From Zopfochytrium polystomum (Eukaryota; Chytridiomycota; Chytridiomycetes; Chytridiales; Chytridiaceae), in NCBI GenBank assembly GCA_025765615.1, contig JAIVFJ010000062.1, positions 124,001-188,000 of the forward strand: a stretch of 64,000 nucleotides of DNA, written 5' to 3'. The translations under genes and the position numbers were made by a program. This document shows positions 32,328 to 41,239 of this stretch, in pieces. Numbering within the stretch: position 1 is the stretch's first letter; every line of letters starts with the position of its first letter. The notes under the pieces were generated by a model. The model was not told the origin of the DNA, did not search any database, and saw only the letters and a program-made list of their open reading frames with translations.

Positions 32328-33923
32328 TCATCTCCCCTTTTTAGGCCTCTTCTGCAACTTGGTGGGGTACCTGGTCTTGAACTTGAGCAGAAGGTCTTGG
32401 CAGTGAGTGAGGTTTGACTCAGGTTCCCAGGTGTTGTCAGCATCTGAGTAACCTTTCCACTTAACAAGGAACTTGAGTGTTCTTCCAAACCACTTGGCAT
32501 CCAAGATTTGTTCAACCTCAAATTCCTCTTCACCTTCTACCTCAACTGGAGGAGGAGGAGGAACAACTCTGCCTGGAATGGAATTGGCCACAAACTTCTC
32601 CAAAAGGCTGACATGGAAAACTGGGTGGATCTTCATGGATGCAGGGAGATCCAGCTTGAAGGTGACTGGATTGATTTGCTCCAAGATCTTGAAAGGTCTC
32701 AACTTGAGGTTGTCTGGCTTGGGACTTGGTCTTTTGGACTGCAAGTTCTTCCTCATGCCTGGCCAGTAAAAGTCTCTGGAAACAAGCTCATATGTCTTGT
32801 GCTCTCCTGGGTGTCCAGCTGTTGCTGCATCATGCCTTGTCTTGAGTATCTCAAGTTTTTCCTCTTCTTGGCTGATTTGAATCTTGGGAGGCTTGGGGTC
32901 CTTGGAAATAGCATGGGCCCACACACTGTCAGGAAGCAGTGAAAGGTGTGTCTTGGATGGTGGGGTGAAACCATCTCCCCCTTCAGGTGCAAGGTCTGTC
33001 CATCTGTGCTCATCAGCAGTGAGGCTTGAATTGTTGACTGGGAACTGTGATTCTTGAATCTTTGACTGAGGGTTCTGTTCTTGGCAAAGACTGTGAGCTG
33101 TGGAGCTTGAATCTTGAATTTGGACTGTGAACTGTGGTACTTGAATCTTTGACTGTGGGTTCTGTGAACTACAGACTTGGCCATGACTGTGAGCTCTATG
33201 AGCTGTACTGGAATCTTGACTATGAACTGTGAACTGTGAAATTTGAATCTTGGCTGGGATCTGTGAGCTGCAGGCTGATACTGGAGCTGTCATTTGTGGT
33301 TGACCTTGGATACTAGGCTGAGAGCCTTGAATCAGGGACTTGAGAGCATGAGACTTGGAGGCTTGACTTGAGTTTTGGGTGACTGTTCCAATTGGTGGAG
33401 GTTGGACTTGACCAGTGACCCAATCAATGGCAGGGTTCTGGGCTTGCAGCCATGGTAATCCCAGGATGACAGAGAATGTGGGTGAGCCAAGATCCAATAC
33501 TTCCAGATTGACCATGGATGGTGGAAAGTCTTGGATGTGGAGGTTTAGCTTGGTTTCATGGCTGATTTCCTTGAACAGAGCATGATTGGCAAAGTGGACC
33601 TTGAGGGGTGTGGATTTCTTGATCGTAGGAATGGCACAAGACTTGGCAAGGGTGGCATCAATGATGTTGCAGGATGATCCAGAGTCTATAAGGGCCTTGG
33701 TTGTGATTGTTGACTTGGGTGAGAGTTGAATCTTGACATCCATGGTGAGTTGGTGGGGCTTGGAATCTGAGGTGTTTGTGGTGCTGGTGGTGGTGATGAA
33801 ACAGGGGCAGCTTGGAGGAGGGTCCAGGGAATTGCCCCTCAGTGAGCCTGGACCTGGGAGTTTGGGTGCTTCTTCCTTGGGCAGTCCTTGACAGCATGCT
33901 CCTTGGAGCCACAGTAAAAACAC
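32328..33923 (-). CDS. Deleted Pol of copy C (protease + chromodomain, no RT/RNase H/integrase core)
   Basis: An open frame of about 531 residues in the minus orientation. It contains the aspartic protease motif ALIDSGSSCNIID, then the spacer rich in SQ..QDS repeats. At about 32998-33006 it jumps from ...TADEHRW to TDLAPEGGDGF, losing the segment equivalent to about 37017-38430 of copy B. It then reads the start of the integrase zinc region up to DFYWPGMRK. At about 32747-32757 a second jump to NLQSKRPSPKP removes the equivalent of about 38683-39456. The second junction lies in an 8-bp repeat (TGAGGAAG) present at both ends of the deleted segment. The integrase tail and chromodomain follow intact. 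Both deletions preserve the frame, giving a Gag-protease-chromodomain product. Confidence 0.88.
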   Translation of the reverse strand: MFLLWLQGACCQGLPKEEAPKLPGPGSLRGNSLDPPPSCPCFITTTSTTNTSDSKPHQLTMDVKIQLSPKSTITTKALIDSGSSCNIIDATLAKSCAIPTIKKSTPLKVHFANHALFKEISHETKLNLHIQDFPPSMVNLEVLDLGSPTFSVILGLPWLQAQNPAIDWVTGQVQPPPIGTVTQNSSQASKSHALKSLIQGSQPSIQGQPQMTAPVSACSSQIPAKIQISQFTVHSQDSSTAHRAHSHGQVCSSQNPQSKIQVPQFTVQIQDSSSTAHSLCQEQNPQSKIQESQFPVNNSSLTADEHRWTDLAPEGGDGFTPPSKTHLSLLPDSVWAHAISKDPKPPKIQISQEEEKLEILKTRHDAATAGHPGEHKTYELVSRDFYWPGMRKNLQSKRPSPKPDNLKLRPFKILEQINPVTFKLDLPASMKIHPVFHVSLLEKFVANSIPGRVVPPPPPVEVEGEEEFEVEQILDAKWFGRTLKFLVKWKGYSDADNTWEPESNLTHCQDLLLKFKTRYPTKLQKRPKKGR

Positions 33924-34762
33924 AGTCCCTGCTGGGCCCTCCTTGTTTTCTCCTCTTGGCTCAGAGGACCCTTAGGAAGTGTCTCAACTGCATCCACTTG
34001 CATGGGTTCAGGAACTGTAAGAGCTTGAGGAACTGGGGTAGGTCTTGATGTAGTTCCTACTTGTCTTTGCTTCAGCCTCTTGGAGTAGAGTCTGTTGTCA
34101 ATCTTGATGGCAAGGAGAATGTACTCTTCCAAGGTCTCAGGGATGTGCAGAGACTGGGAGAGCATGTCTTGGATAGACTCATGGAGACCATCATGGTACA
34201 GCTCCATCAGAGCTGCATCATTGTATCCAGAGTCTCTGGCTAGTTGCTTGAATTGGTTGGTGTAGGCCACACAAGATTGCTTTTCTTGCTTGATATGCTT
34301 GAGCTTGGATCTTGCTGTCCAAGATGCGTAGGGGTCACCAAAGGTAGCTTCCAGTCCCTCCCAGAGCTCTTGCAGGGTGGTGGGTGTGCTTGGGAGAGAT
34401 CTGTACCATGATTGAGCTTGACCAGACAGGAGGGTGCTTGTGAAAAGAACCTTGACTTGTTCACTGGGAAATCTTGAAGGTTGGAGAAGGATGACATTCT
34501 CCACAGTGGCCATAAAGTTCCTAAGGTCTTTGGCCAGCCCAGTGAACTTGTCAGGGCTGGGAACCTTGGGCTCTCTTGCTTGGTTGGCTTGAGGCAGGGG
34601 AAGAGCTTGATGTTCTTGTTGGTGAAGTTGTTGTTGAAGCTGGTGCTGCTGGTGAAGGACTTGTTCTTGAAGTTGGTGTGTCTGTCTTGAAAGGGCTTGT
34701 AATTGGTCCATCAAGGCTTGGAAGGCAGTTGCATCAGGGAAGGTGTTGTTTGGGTCAGACAT
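33839..34762 (-). CDS. gag: Gag of copy C
   Basis: 307 residues, matching copy B's Gag over its full length. It has an N-terminal Gln-rich coiled stretch (QLQEQVLHQQHQLQQQLHQQ), the retrotransposon gag domain (LAKDLRNFMATVENVILLQP...SGQAQSWYRSL) and a CCHC zinc knuckle CFYCGSKEHAVKDC at the end. Intact. Confidence 0.92.
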   Translation of the reverse strand: MSDPNNTFPDATAFQALMDQLQALSRQTHQLQEQVLHQQHQLQQQLHQQEHQALPLPQANQAREPKVPSPDKFTGLAKDLRNFMATVENVILLQPSRFPSEQVKVLFTSTLLSGQAQSWYRSLPSTPTTLQELWEGLEATFGDPYASWTARSKLKHIKQEKQSCVAYTNQFKQLARDSGYNDAALMELYHDGLHESIQDMLSQSLHIPETLEEYILLAIKIDNRLYSKRLKQRQVGTTSRPTPVPQALTVPEPMQVDAVETLPKGPLSQEEKTRRAQQGLCFYCGSKEHAVKDCPRKKHPNSQVQAH

Positions 34763-34802
34763 GATGGCAGAGAGTAGTGGGAGAGGGTGAAGTGAATTAT
34801 GA

Positions 34803-35155
34803 TGTCAGGAACAGGGCAGGACAGGACAAGGCAGACAAGGAACTGAGAGGAGTGATGATTGTATTGGAAACAATAATTCACTTGAGGGATGGGACAGGTC
34901 CCCCATCCCCCTTTTATACCTTTTGAGAGTCTTCCTTGTCAAGACTCAAAGAAAGTTCCAGAAAGAGCAATTAGTAATACAATGATACCAATGATACCAA
35001 TGACAACAAGACAAGTCAGGAAAGCAAAGAAGGTTCCAGAAGGTTCCACAAGGTTCCATGAAGGAATGTTCTAGAATGTTCCAGAAGGTTCCAGAAGGTT
35101 CCATGAAGGAATGTTCTAGAAGGTTCCAGAGGTTTCCAGAGGGTGATTCATAACA
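34803..35155 (-). repeat. 5' LTR of copy C
   Basis: 353 bp in reverse orientation. The adjoining primer-binding site differs from that of copy B at one end base, leaving 11 nt of complementarity to the LTR self-primer. Confidence 0.93.
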
Positions 35156-35160
35156 AAAAG

Positions 35161-35277
35161 GTATAAAAGGGGGATGGGGGACCTGTCCCATCCCTCAAGT
35201 GAATTATTGTTTCCAATACAATCATCACTCCTCTCAGTTCCTTGTCTGCCTTGTCCTGTCCTGCCCTGTTCCTGACA
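35161..35277 (+). repeat. 5' LTR of copy B, second segment (TATA, start region, R/U5)
   Basis: The LTR continues here with TATAAAAG at 35162-35169 and ends CTGACA at 35277. Together with 31739-31974 it restores the 353-bp LTR. Confidence 0.92.
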
Positions 35278-35291
35278 TCATAATTCACTTG
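35196..35291 (+). promoter_or_regulatory. Self-primer and primer-binding site of copy B
   Basis: CAAGTGAATTAT (35196-35207), about 34 bp after the TATA start, is the exact reverse complement of ATAATTCACTTG (35280-35291), which lies 2 bp after the LTR. If transcription starts at about 35190-35196, the first nucleotides of the RNA can anneal to the primer-binding site, the self-priming arrangement of Tf1/sushi chromoviruses. No tRNA 3' end complement is apparent. Confidence 0.8.
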
Positions 35292-35317
35292 GCCCTCTCC
35301 CACTACTCTCTGCCATC

Positions 35318-36241
35318 ATGTCTGACCCAAACAACACCTTCCCTGATGCAACTGCCTTCCAAGCCTTGATGGACCAATTACAAGCCCTTTCAAGACAGAC
35401 ACACCAACTTCAAGAACAAGTCCTTCACCAGCAGCACCAGCTTCAACAACAACTTCACCAACAAGAACATCAAGCTCTTCCCCTGCCTCAAGCCAACCAA
35501 GCAAGAGAGCCCAAGGTTCCCAGCCCTGACAAGTTCACTGGGCTGGCCAAAGACCTTAGGAACTTTATGGCCACTGTGGAGAATGTCATCCTTCTCCAAC
35601 CTTCAAGATTTCCCAGTGAACAAGTCAAGGTTCTTTTCACAAGCACCCTCCTGTCTGGTCAAGCTCAATCATGGTACAGATCTCTCCCAAGCACACCCAC
35701 CACCCTGCAAGAGCTCTGGGAGGGACTGGAAGCTACCTTTGGTGACCCCTACGCATCTTGGACAGCAAGATCCAAGCTCAAGCATATCAAGCAAGAAAAG
35801 CAATCTTGTGTGGCCTACACCAACCAATTCAAGCAACTAGCCAGAGACTCTGGATACAATGATGCAGCTCTGATGGAGCTGTACCATGATGGTCTCCATG
35901 AGTCTATCCAAGACATGCTCTCCCAGTCTCTGCACATCCCTGAGACCTTGGAAGAGTACATTCTCCTTGCCATCAAGATTGACAACAGACTCTACTCCAA
36001 GAGGCTGAAGCAAAGACAAGTAGGAACTACATCAAGACCTACCCCAGTTCCTCAAGCTCTTACAGTTCCTGAACCCATGCAAGTGGATGCAGTTGAGACA
36101 CTTCCTAAGGGTCCTCTGAGCCAAGAGGAGAAAACAAGGAGGGCCCAGCAGGGACTGTGTTTTTACTGTGGCTCCAAGGAGCATGCTGTCAAGGACTGCC
36201 CAAGGAAGAAGCACCCAAACTCCCAGGTCCAGGCTCACTGA
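35318..36241 (+). CDS. gag: Gag of copy B
   Basis: ATG 35318 lies 40 bp after the LTR; the product has 307 residues. It has a Gln/His-rich N-terminus, the Ty3-type gag capsid domain (RFPSEQVKVLFTSTLLSG; DPYASWTARSKLKHIKQ) and one CCHC knuckle CFYCGSKEHAVKDC near residues 281-294. It forms the virus-like particle and packages element RNA. The pol frame overlaps its last about 130 nt in the -1 frame. Confidence 0.95.
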   Translation: MSDPNNTFPDATAFQALMDQLQALSRQTHQLQEQVLHQQHQLQQQLHQQEHQALPLPQANQAREPKVPSPDKFTGLAKDLRNFMATVENVILLQPSRFPSEQVKVLFTSTLLSGQAQSWYRSLPSTPTTLQELWEGLEATFGDPYASWTARSKLKHIKQEKQSCVAYTNQFKQLARDSGYNDAALMELYHDGLHESIQDMLSQSLHIPETLEEYILLAIKIDNRLYSKRLKQRQVGTTSRPTPVPQALTVPEPMQVDAVETLPKGPLSQEEKTRRAQQGLCFYCGSKEHAVKDCPRKKHPNSQVQAH

Positions 36242-39200
36242 GGGGCAATTCCCTGGACCCTCCTCCAAGCTGCCCCTGTTTCATCACCACCACCAGCACC
36301 ACAAACACCTCAGATTCCAAGCCCCACCAACTCACCATGGATGTCAAGATTCAACTCTCACCCAAGTCAACCATCACAACCAAGGCCCTTATAGACTCTG
36401 GATCATCCTGCAACATCATTGATGCCACCCTTGCCAAGTCTTGTGCCATTCCTACGATCAAGAAATCCACACCCCTCAAGGTCCACTTTGCCAATCATGC
36501 TCTGTTCAAGGAAATCAGCCATGAAACCAAGCTAAACCTCCACATCCAAGACTTTCCACCATCCATGGTCAATCTGGAAGTATTGGATCTTGGCTCACCC
36601 ACATTCTCTGTCATCCTGGGATTACCATGGCTGCAAGCCCAGAACCCTGCCATTGATTGGGTCACTGGTCAAGTCCAACCTCCACCAATCGGAACAGTCA
36701 CCCAAAACTCAAGTCAAGCCCCCAAGTCTCATGCTCTCAAGCCCTTGATTCAAGATTCACAGCCAGCCAAGACTCAAGTTCCACAGTTCACAGTTCACAG
36801 TCAAGATTCAAGTAGAGCTCATAGAGCTCACAGTCATGGCCATGACTCTTGTTCACAGAACCCACAGTCAAAGATTCAAGTACCACAGTTCACAGTCCAC
36901 ATTCAAGATTCAAGTTCCACAGCTCACAGTCTTTGCCAAGAACAGAACTCTCAGTCAAAGATTCAAGAATCACAGTTCCCAGTCAAGAATTCAAGCCCCA
37001 CTGCTGAGGAGCACAACAACCTGGACCCATCAGACCTTTTGCTGGCATCCAAGCTACCAAAAGAATATCTCCCTTATGCTGATGTGTTTTCCAAGACCAA
37101 GGCAGACCTGCTACCAGCTCAGAGGCCTTATGACTGTGAAATCCCACTCAAGGATGAAACTTGCAGCCCACCTTTCAAGCCACTGTACCACCTCTCTCCA
37201 CCAGAAGCCAAGGCCCTCCAAGAATACATTGAAGAAATGCTGAACAAGGGATTCATCCAACCTTCCAAGTCACCAGCTGGAGCTCCCATCTTTTTTGTCA
37301 AGAAGAAGGATGGGGGACTGAGACCCTGTGTGGACTACAGAGATCTCAATGAGATGACAGTCAAGAACCGCTATCCACTGCCTCTCATCTCTGAATTACT
37401 GGACAAACTGAGCCATGCAAGGATATTTTCCAAGATTGACCTCAGAGGTGCCTACAATTTGGTCAGAATTAAGCCCCAGGATCAATGGAAGACTGCCTTC
37501 AGATGCAAATACGGTCACTTTGAGTACTTGGTTATGCCCTTTGGACTTACCAATGCTCCAGCTATTTTCCAAGGCATGATGAATGACATCTTCAGGGATA
37601 TTCTGGACCTTTTTGTCATTGTCTACCTGGATGATATCCTGGTATTTTCATCTGACACTGCAAGCCATATGGGACATGTCAAGACTGTCTTGGAGAGACT
37701 CAGACAGCATCACCTCTATGCAAAGCTGGAGAAGTGTGAATTCCACAAGACCTCCATTGAGTTTTTGGGGTTCATTGTGTCTGACAAAGGGATCTCCATG
37801 GCACCAGACAAGATCCAAACTATTCTTGAATGGAAGGCTCCAAATTCCATCAAGGATGTTCAAAGCTTCCTTGGATTTTGCAACTTCTACAGAACCTTCA
37901 TTGCCAACTATTCTGCCATAGCCAAGCCTCTCACTGATCTCACCAAGAAGACCACCAAGTTTGAATGGACCCCAGCAGCAGAGCAAGCCTGGCTAGCTCT
38001 TAAGACGGCAACCACAAGTGCACCACTCCTTAAGCATGTGGATCCCTTGCTTCCCTTCACCTTGGAAACTGATGCCTCAGACTATGCCCTTGGCGCTGTT
38101 CTGTCCCAGCCAAGCTCTCAGGACCCCTCTGCTCCTCTGCATCCAGTGGCATATTACTCCAGGAAGCTGAACAGTGCTGAGTGTAACTACACAGTCCATG
38201 ACAAGGAGTTGCTTGCAATTGTGGAAGCATTCAAATTCTGGAGACACTACTTGGCTGGTTCTAAAGGCATCTCTGTCTATTCTGATCACAAGAACCTCAC
38301 CTTCTTCAGGGCAAGGAGGTTGCTCAAGCAGAGGCATGCCAGGTGGGCTGAACTGCTCTCTGAGTATGACTTTAAGCTGTGCTATTCTCCTGGCCACCTT
38401 AACACTGTGGCTGATGCCCTGTCAAGAAGAACAGACCTTGCACCTGAAGGGGGAGATGGTTTCACCCCACCATCCAAGACACACCTTTCATTGCTTCCTG
38501 ACAGTGTGTGGGCCCATGCTATTTCCAAGGACCCCAAGCCTCACAAGATTCAAATCAGCCAAGAAGAGGAAAAACTTGAGATACTCAAGACAAGGCATGA
38601 TGCAGCAACAGCTGGACACCCAGGAGAGCACAAGACCTATGAGCTTGTTTCCAGAGACTTCTACTGGCCAGGCATGAGGAAGTACATCAAGAACTATGTC
38701 AGCAGCTGTGAAACCTGTCAAAGAAACAAGTCCAGCAGACACAAGCCCTATGGACTTCTGGAGCCCCTCCCAATTGCCATCAGCCCTTGGTCATCAATAT
38801 CCATGGACTTCATTGTGAAACTGCCCCCATCCCATGGATTTGACTCTATCCTTGTTGTCATCTGCAGAAGGACAAAGTTGGCCCATTTCATCCCCTGCAC
38901 TGAGAATATAGATGCACAAGGAACAGCAGACCTGTTTTTGCAGCACATATTCAGGCTCCATGGGCTGCCTCAGTCAATCGTCAGTGACAGAGGACCACAG
39001 TTCAGATCTCAATTTTGGAAAGCACTCACAGCAGCCCTTGGAATCAAGTCTCAACTGTCAACTGCTTATCACCCTCAGACTGATGGACAAACAGAAAGAA
39101 CAAACCAGACTCTGGAGCAGTATTTGAGGTGCTATGTCAGCTATCAACAGGATGATTGGCCCACCCTCCTTCCACCGGCAGAATTTGCTCTCAACAATTC

Positions 39201-39876
39201 TCTCCACTCAAGCACCCAGCTATCTCCTTTCTTTGCAACCTATGGCTTCAATCCAAGAGGAGATCTTCTGGGACAAGAGACCCTATCCAATGTCCAAGCT
39301 CCTGCTGCGGCTTCACACTTACATAAGCTCAAGATCATCAACTCCTTCCTGGACTCCACTCTGAAGCAAGCCCAAGAAGATGCTTCAAGATTTGCCAACA
39401 CTCACAGAATGGACCATGACCTTGCTGTGGGTCAGCAAGTTTGGCTTCTGAGGAAGAACTTGCAGACCAAAAGACCAAGTCCCAAGCTAGACAACCTCAA
39501 GTTGGGTCCTTTCAAGATCTTGGAGCAAATCAATCCAGTCACCTTCAAGCTGGATCTCCCTGCATCCATGAAGATCCACCCAGTTTTCCATGTCAGCCTT
39601 TTAGAGAAGTTTGTGGCCAATTCCATTCCAGGCAGAGTTGTTCCTCCTCCTCCTCCAGTTGAGGTAGAAGGTGAAGAGGAATTTGAGGTTGAACAAATCT
39701 TGGATGCCAAGTGGTTTGGAAGGACACTCAAGTTCCTTGTTAAGTGGAAAGGTTACTCAGATGCTGACAACACCTGGGAGCCTGAGTCAAACCTCACTCA
39801 CTGCCAAGACCTTCTGCTCGAGTTCAAGACCAGGTACCCCACCAAGTTGCAGAAGAGGCCTAAAAGGGGGAGATGA
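36157..39876 (+). CDS. pol: Pol of copy B (protease, RT, RNase H, integrase, chromodomain)
   Basis: The frame opens at about 36110 and overlaps gag in -1; the first codon given is not an ATG, so expression presumably needs ribosomal frameshifting. I see no classic slippery heptamer, so the mechanism is open. Order of domains: protease (ALIDSGSSCNIID, about 36391), a spacer of degenerate SQ/QDS repeats (36740-36990), RT with YLDDILVFS (about 37625), RNase H (ETDASDYALG), integrase with CETCQRNK, VSDRGPQFRS and the HPQTDGQTERTNQ block, and a C-terminal chromodomain (LVKWKGYSDADNTWEPES). All key acidic residues are present. About 1239 residues, intact. Confidence 0.95.
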   Translation: MFLLWLQGACCQGLPKEEAPKLPGPGSLRGNSLDPPPSCPCFITTTSTTNTSDSKPHQLTMDVKIQLSPKSTITTKALIDSGSSCNIIDATLAKSCAIPTIKKSTPLKVHFANHALFKEISHETKLNLHIQDFPPSMVNLEVLDLGSPTFSVILGLPWLQAQNPAIDWVTGQVQPPPIGTVTQNSSQAPKSHALKPLIQDSQPAKTQVPQFTVHSQDSSRAHRAHSHGHDSCSQNPQSKIQVPQFTVHIQDSSSTAHSLCQEQNSQSKIQESQFPVKNSSPTAEEHNNLDPSDLLLASKLPKEYLPYADVFSKTKADLLPAQRPYDCEIPLKDETCSPPFKPLYHLSPPEAKALQEYIEEMLNKGFIQPSKSPAGAPIFFVKKKDGGLRPCVDYRDLNEMTVKNRYPLPLISELLDKLSHARIFSKIDLRGAYNLVRIKPQDQWKTAFRCKYGHFEYLVMPFGLTNAPAIFQGMMNDIFRDILDLFVIVYLDDILVFSSDTASHMGHVKTVLERLRQHHLYAKLEKCEFHKTSIEFLGFIVSDKGISMAPDKIQTILEWKAPNSIKDVQSFLGFCNFYRTFIANYSAIAKPLTDLTKKTTKFEWTPAAEQAWLALKTATTSAPLLKHVDPLLPFTLETDASDYALGAVLSQPSSQDPSAPLHPVAYYSRKLNSAECNYTVHDKELLAIVEAFKFWRHYLAGSKGISVYSDHKNLTFFRARRLLKQRHARWAELLSEYDFKLCYSPGHLNTVADALSRRTDLAPEGGDGFTPPSKTHLSLLPDSVWAHAISKDPKPHKIQISQEEEKLEILKTRHDAATAGHPGEHKTYELVSRDFYWPGMRKYIKNYVSSCETCQRNKSSRHKPYGLLEPLPIAISPWSSISMDFIVKLPPSHGFDSILVVICRRTKLAHFIPCTENIDAQGTADLFLQHIFRLHGLPQSIVSDRGPQFRSQFWKALTAALGIKSQLSTAYHPQTDGQTERTNQTLEQYLRCYVSYQQDDWPTLLPPAEFALNNSLHSSTQLSPFFATYGFNPRGDLLGQETLSNVQAPAAASHLHKLKIINSFLDSTLKQAQEDASRFANTHRMDHDLAVGQQVWLLRKNLQTKRPSPKLDNLKLGPFKILEQINPVTFKLDLPASMKIHPVFHVSLLEKFVANSIPGRVVPPPPPVEVEGEEEFEVEQILDAKWFGRTLKFLVKWKGYSDADNTWEPESNLTHCQDLLLEFKTRYPTKLQKRPKRGR

Positions 39877-40229
39877 TGTTATGAATCACCCTCTGGAAAC
39901 CTCTGGAACCTTCTAGAACATTCCTTCATGGAACCTTCTGGAACCTTCTGGAACCTTCTAGAACATTCCTTCATGGAACCTTGTGGAACCTTCTGGAACC
40001 TTCTTTGCTTTCCTGACTTGTCTTGTTGTCATTGGTATCATTGGTATCATTGTATTACTAATTGCTCTTTCTGGAACTTTCTTGGAGTCTTGACAAGGAA
40101 CACTCTCAAAAGGTATAAAAGGGGGATGGGGGACCTGTCCCATCCCTCAAGTGAATTATTGTTTCCAATACAATCATCACTCCTCTCAGTTCCTTGTCTG
40201 CCTTGTCCTGTCCTGCCCTGTTCCTGACA
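39877..40229 (+). repeat. 3' LTR of copy B
   Basis: 353 bp, directly after the pol stop and the purine tract at 39862-39876. Pentamer array at 39906-40005. Confidence 0.95.
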
Positions 40230-40234
40230 CCGTT

Positions 40235-40716
40235 CCCTTTGCGCTGATCTGAGTTGCAGCACCAGCTTCCATCGTCAGCCCTGTCCCAGCGCGCTAGGTC
40301 GCGCTCTGTCCGTCCCATCGCTATTAACCGCTCCTGTTGTATTTGAGATTAGGTTCCTGAGATAAAAACCCCCGTTTCCCTCTTCTCTCTCTTTATTCTG
40401 CGGTTGTGTTGCGCCCTCAGGAGTGCCCTTCCGTTTCCCCTCACATCGGCCCGCGGCCACGTGAGTAATCGGTGCCCTGGCACTGATCCTTCAGAGGATT
40501 GTCCCTCTGAATGCTCATTCTTTGTGTTTGAGACCCCTGTTAGACAGATCAGTAGGGATACTTCGTGGACTAGGCAAGTAGTAGGGTTGAAACACCCCCT
40601 AGACAACAGCCCAATAAAGTTAGTTTTAGCCTTTTATTTGCTTTCCCTCACTCTAGGGCCCAGATCCCAGGGTCGAAGGTGTGAGTATAGTCTCACAAGA
40701 GTCAAGCTTTTTTTTT
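40235..40716. other. Unidentified block, LTR- or retroelement-end-like
   Basis: This sequence continues the interior of the DNA transposon after the CCGTT duplication. It has a TATA-like GATAAAAAC at about 40360, an AATAAA at about 40611 and ends in GAGTCAAG followed by nine T, close to where the transposase frame breaks off. It could be a solo LTR or the end of another retroelement that truncated the transposase. No coding content seen. Confidence 0.4.
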
Positions 40717-41120
40717 GTTAATCGAAGGTTATCCAGAACGAGAAGATGTTTGAAACGTTCGTAGATGTGGCTTATAACTATGTTGGTGAACTGCGAAATG
40801 GCTGACTTCGGCCGGCCAAACACTCGTTCCAGATCTGGCAGTCGATTTGGATATGCCAGCCGCCGGAGAGTCATACTCAGTGCTTCAAACGCTGATGCAA
40901 CGAGTTGGTTCTGAGTGATGACTGGATCAGGCACTTCAAGGAGGCCAACGAGCTTGAGCATCTCATCCTTGCTGAAGCGAAAGGATTCTTTCCAAAACAG
41001 TGAATTCGGGGGTTCTTGGTGCATGTTGAAGCGCCTGTGAATGGTTTTCGGCGATGTCCCTCTGCTCAGGGCCAAGAAGATGAAAGAGGTGGTGGGATCG
41101 TTGTGAGCACGTCTCTGCAT
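40653..41120 (-). pseudogene. PIF/Harbinger-like transposase, N-terminal fragment
   Basis: From ATG at 41120 the minus strand encodes FRFSKDEMLKLVGLLEVP, ALSMTLRRLAYPNRLPDLER and FGRPKSAISQFTNIVISHIY, the helix-turn-helix-containing N-terminal region typical of Harbinger/PIF DDE transposases. The match ends at FKHLLVLDN (about 40730), where the frame runs into unrelated sequence and stops at 40653. None of the three catalytic acidic residues is present. It is non-functional as it stands. Confidence 0.75.
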
Positions 41121-41174
41121 CGTGGAATTTGTGTGATTTGTACGATCGCGGAACGATTTTCCCACCGTACAAGT

Positions 41175-41190
41175 CACAGTGATCACTGTG
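41175..41190. repeat. Subterminal palindrome CACAGTGATCACTGTG (right)
   Basis: A perfect 16-bp palindrome made of the same octamer as the left cluster, about 34 bp inside the right terminus. Confidence 0.75.
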
Positions 41191-41223
41191 GGAAATTCTC
41201 ACGATGCAAATCGAATTTCCCCG

Positions 41224-41239
41224 GTGGCGGAAACTCTCT
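41224..41239 (-). repeat. Right terminal inverted repeat of the DNA transposon
   Basis: Exact inverse of 31456-31471, followed by the target duplication ATT (41240-41242). Confidence 0.8.

Larger units (their letters stand above)
31975..35155 (-). mobile_element. Ty3 copy C: internally deleted, non-autonomous, inserted in copy B's 5' LTR
   Basis: It is bounded by two complete reverse-oriented LTRs (31975-32327 and 34803-35155) and flanked by AAAAG on both sides (31970-31974 and 35156-35160), where the intact LTR has a single AAAAG. It retains the full gag, protease, part of the integrase zinc region and the C-terminal chromodomain. It lacks RT, RNase H and the integrase core through two deletions that keep the frame open. 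It should depend on proteins from intact copies. Confidence 0.93.
31739..40229 (+). mobile_element. Full-length Ty3/gypsy chromovirus, copy B, with copy C nested in its 5' LTR
   Basis: It begins TGTTATGA at 31739 and ends CTGACA at 40229, flanked by CCGTT on both sides (31734-31738 and 40230-40234). Removing copy C and one AAAAG copy leaves an element of 5305 bp: a 353-bp LTR, primer-binding site, gag, overlapping pol, polypurine tract and a 353-bp LTR. All ORFs are open. It should be capable of autonomous transposition, though its 5' LTR promoter is now split upstream of the TATA box by copy C. Confidence 0.93.
31456..41239. mobile_element. PIF/Harbinger-type DNA transposon carrying nested LTR elements
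   Basis: The 16-bp sequence AGAGAGTTTCCGCCAC at 31456-31471 recurs as its exact reverse complement at 41224-41239. Both ends are bordered by ATT (31453-31455 and 41240-41242), a 3-bp target duplication as expected for PIF/Harbinger elements. Inside the right end, on the minus strand, lies the N-terminal part of a Harbinger-like transposase. Inside the left end lies a short ORF at the same distance from its terminus. The interior is split by the Ty3 elements. Without them the element would be about 1.3 kb, so it is also internally deleted or rearranged. Confidence 0.75.
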
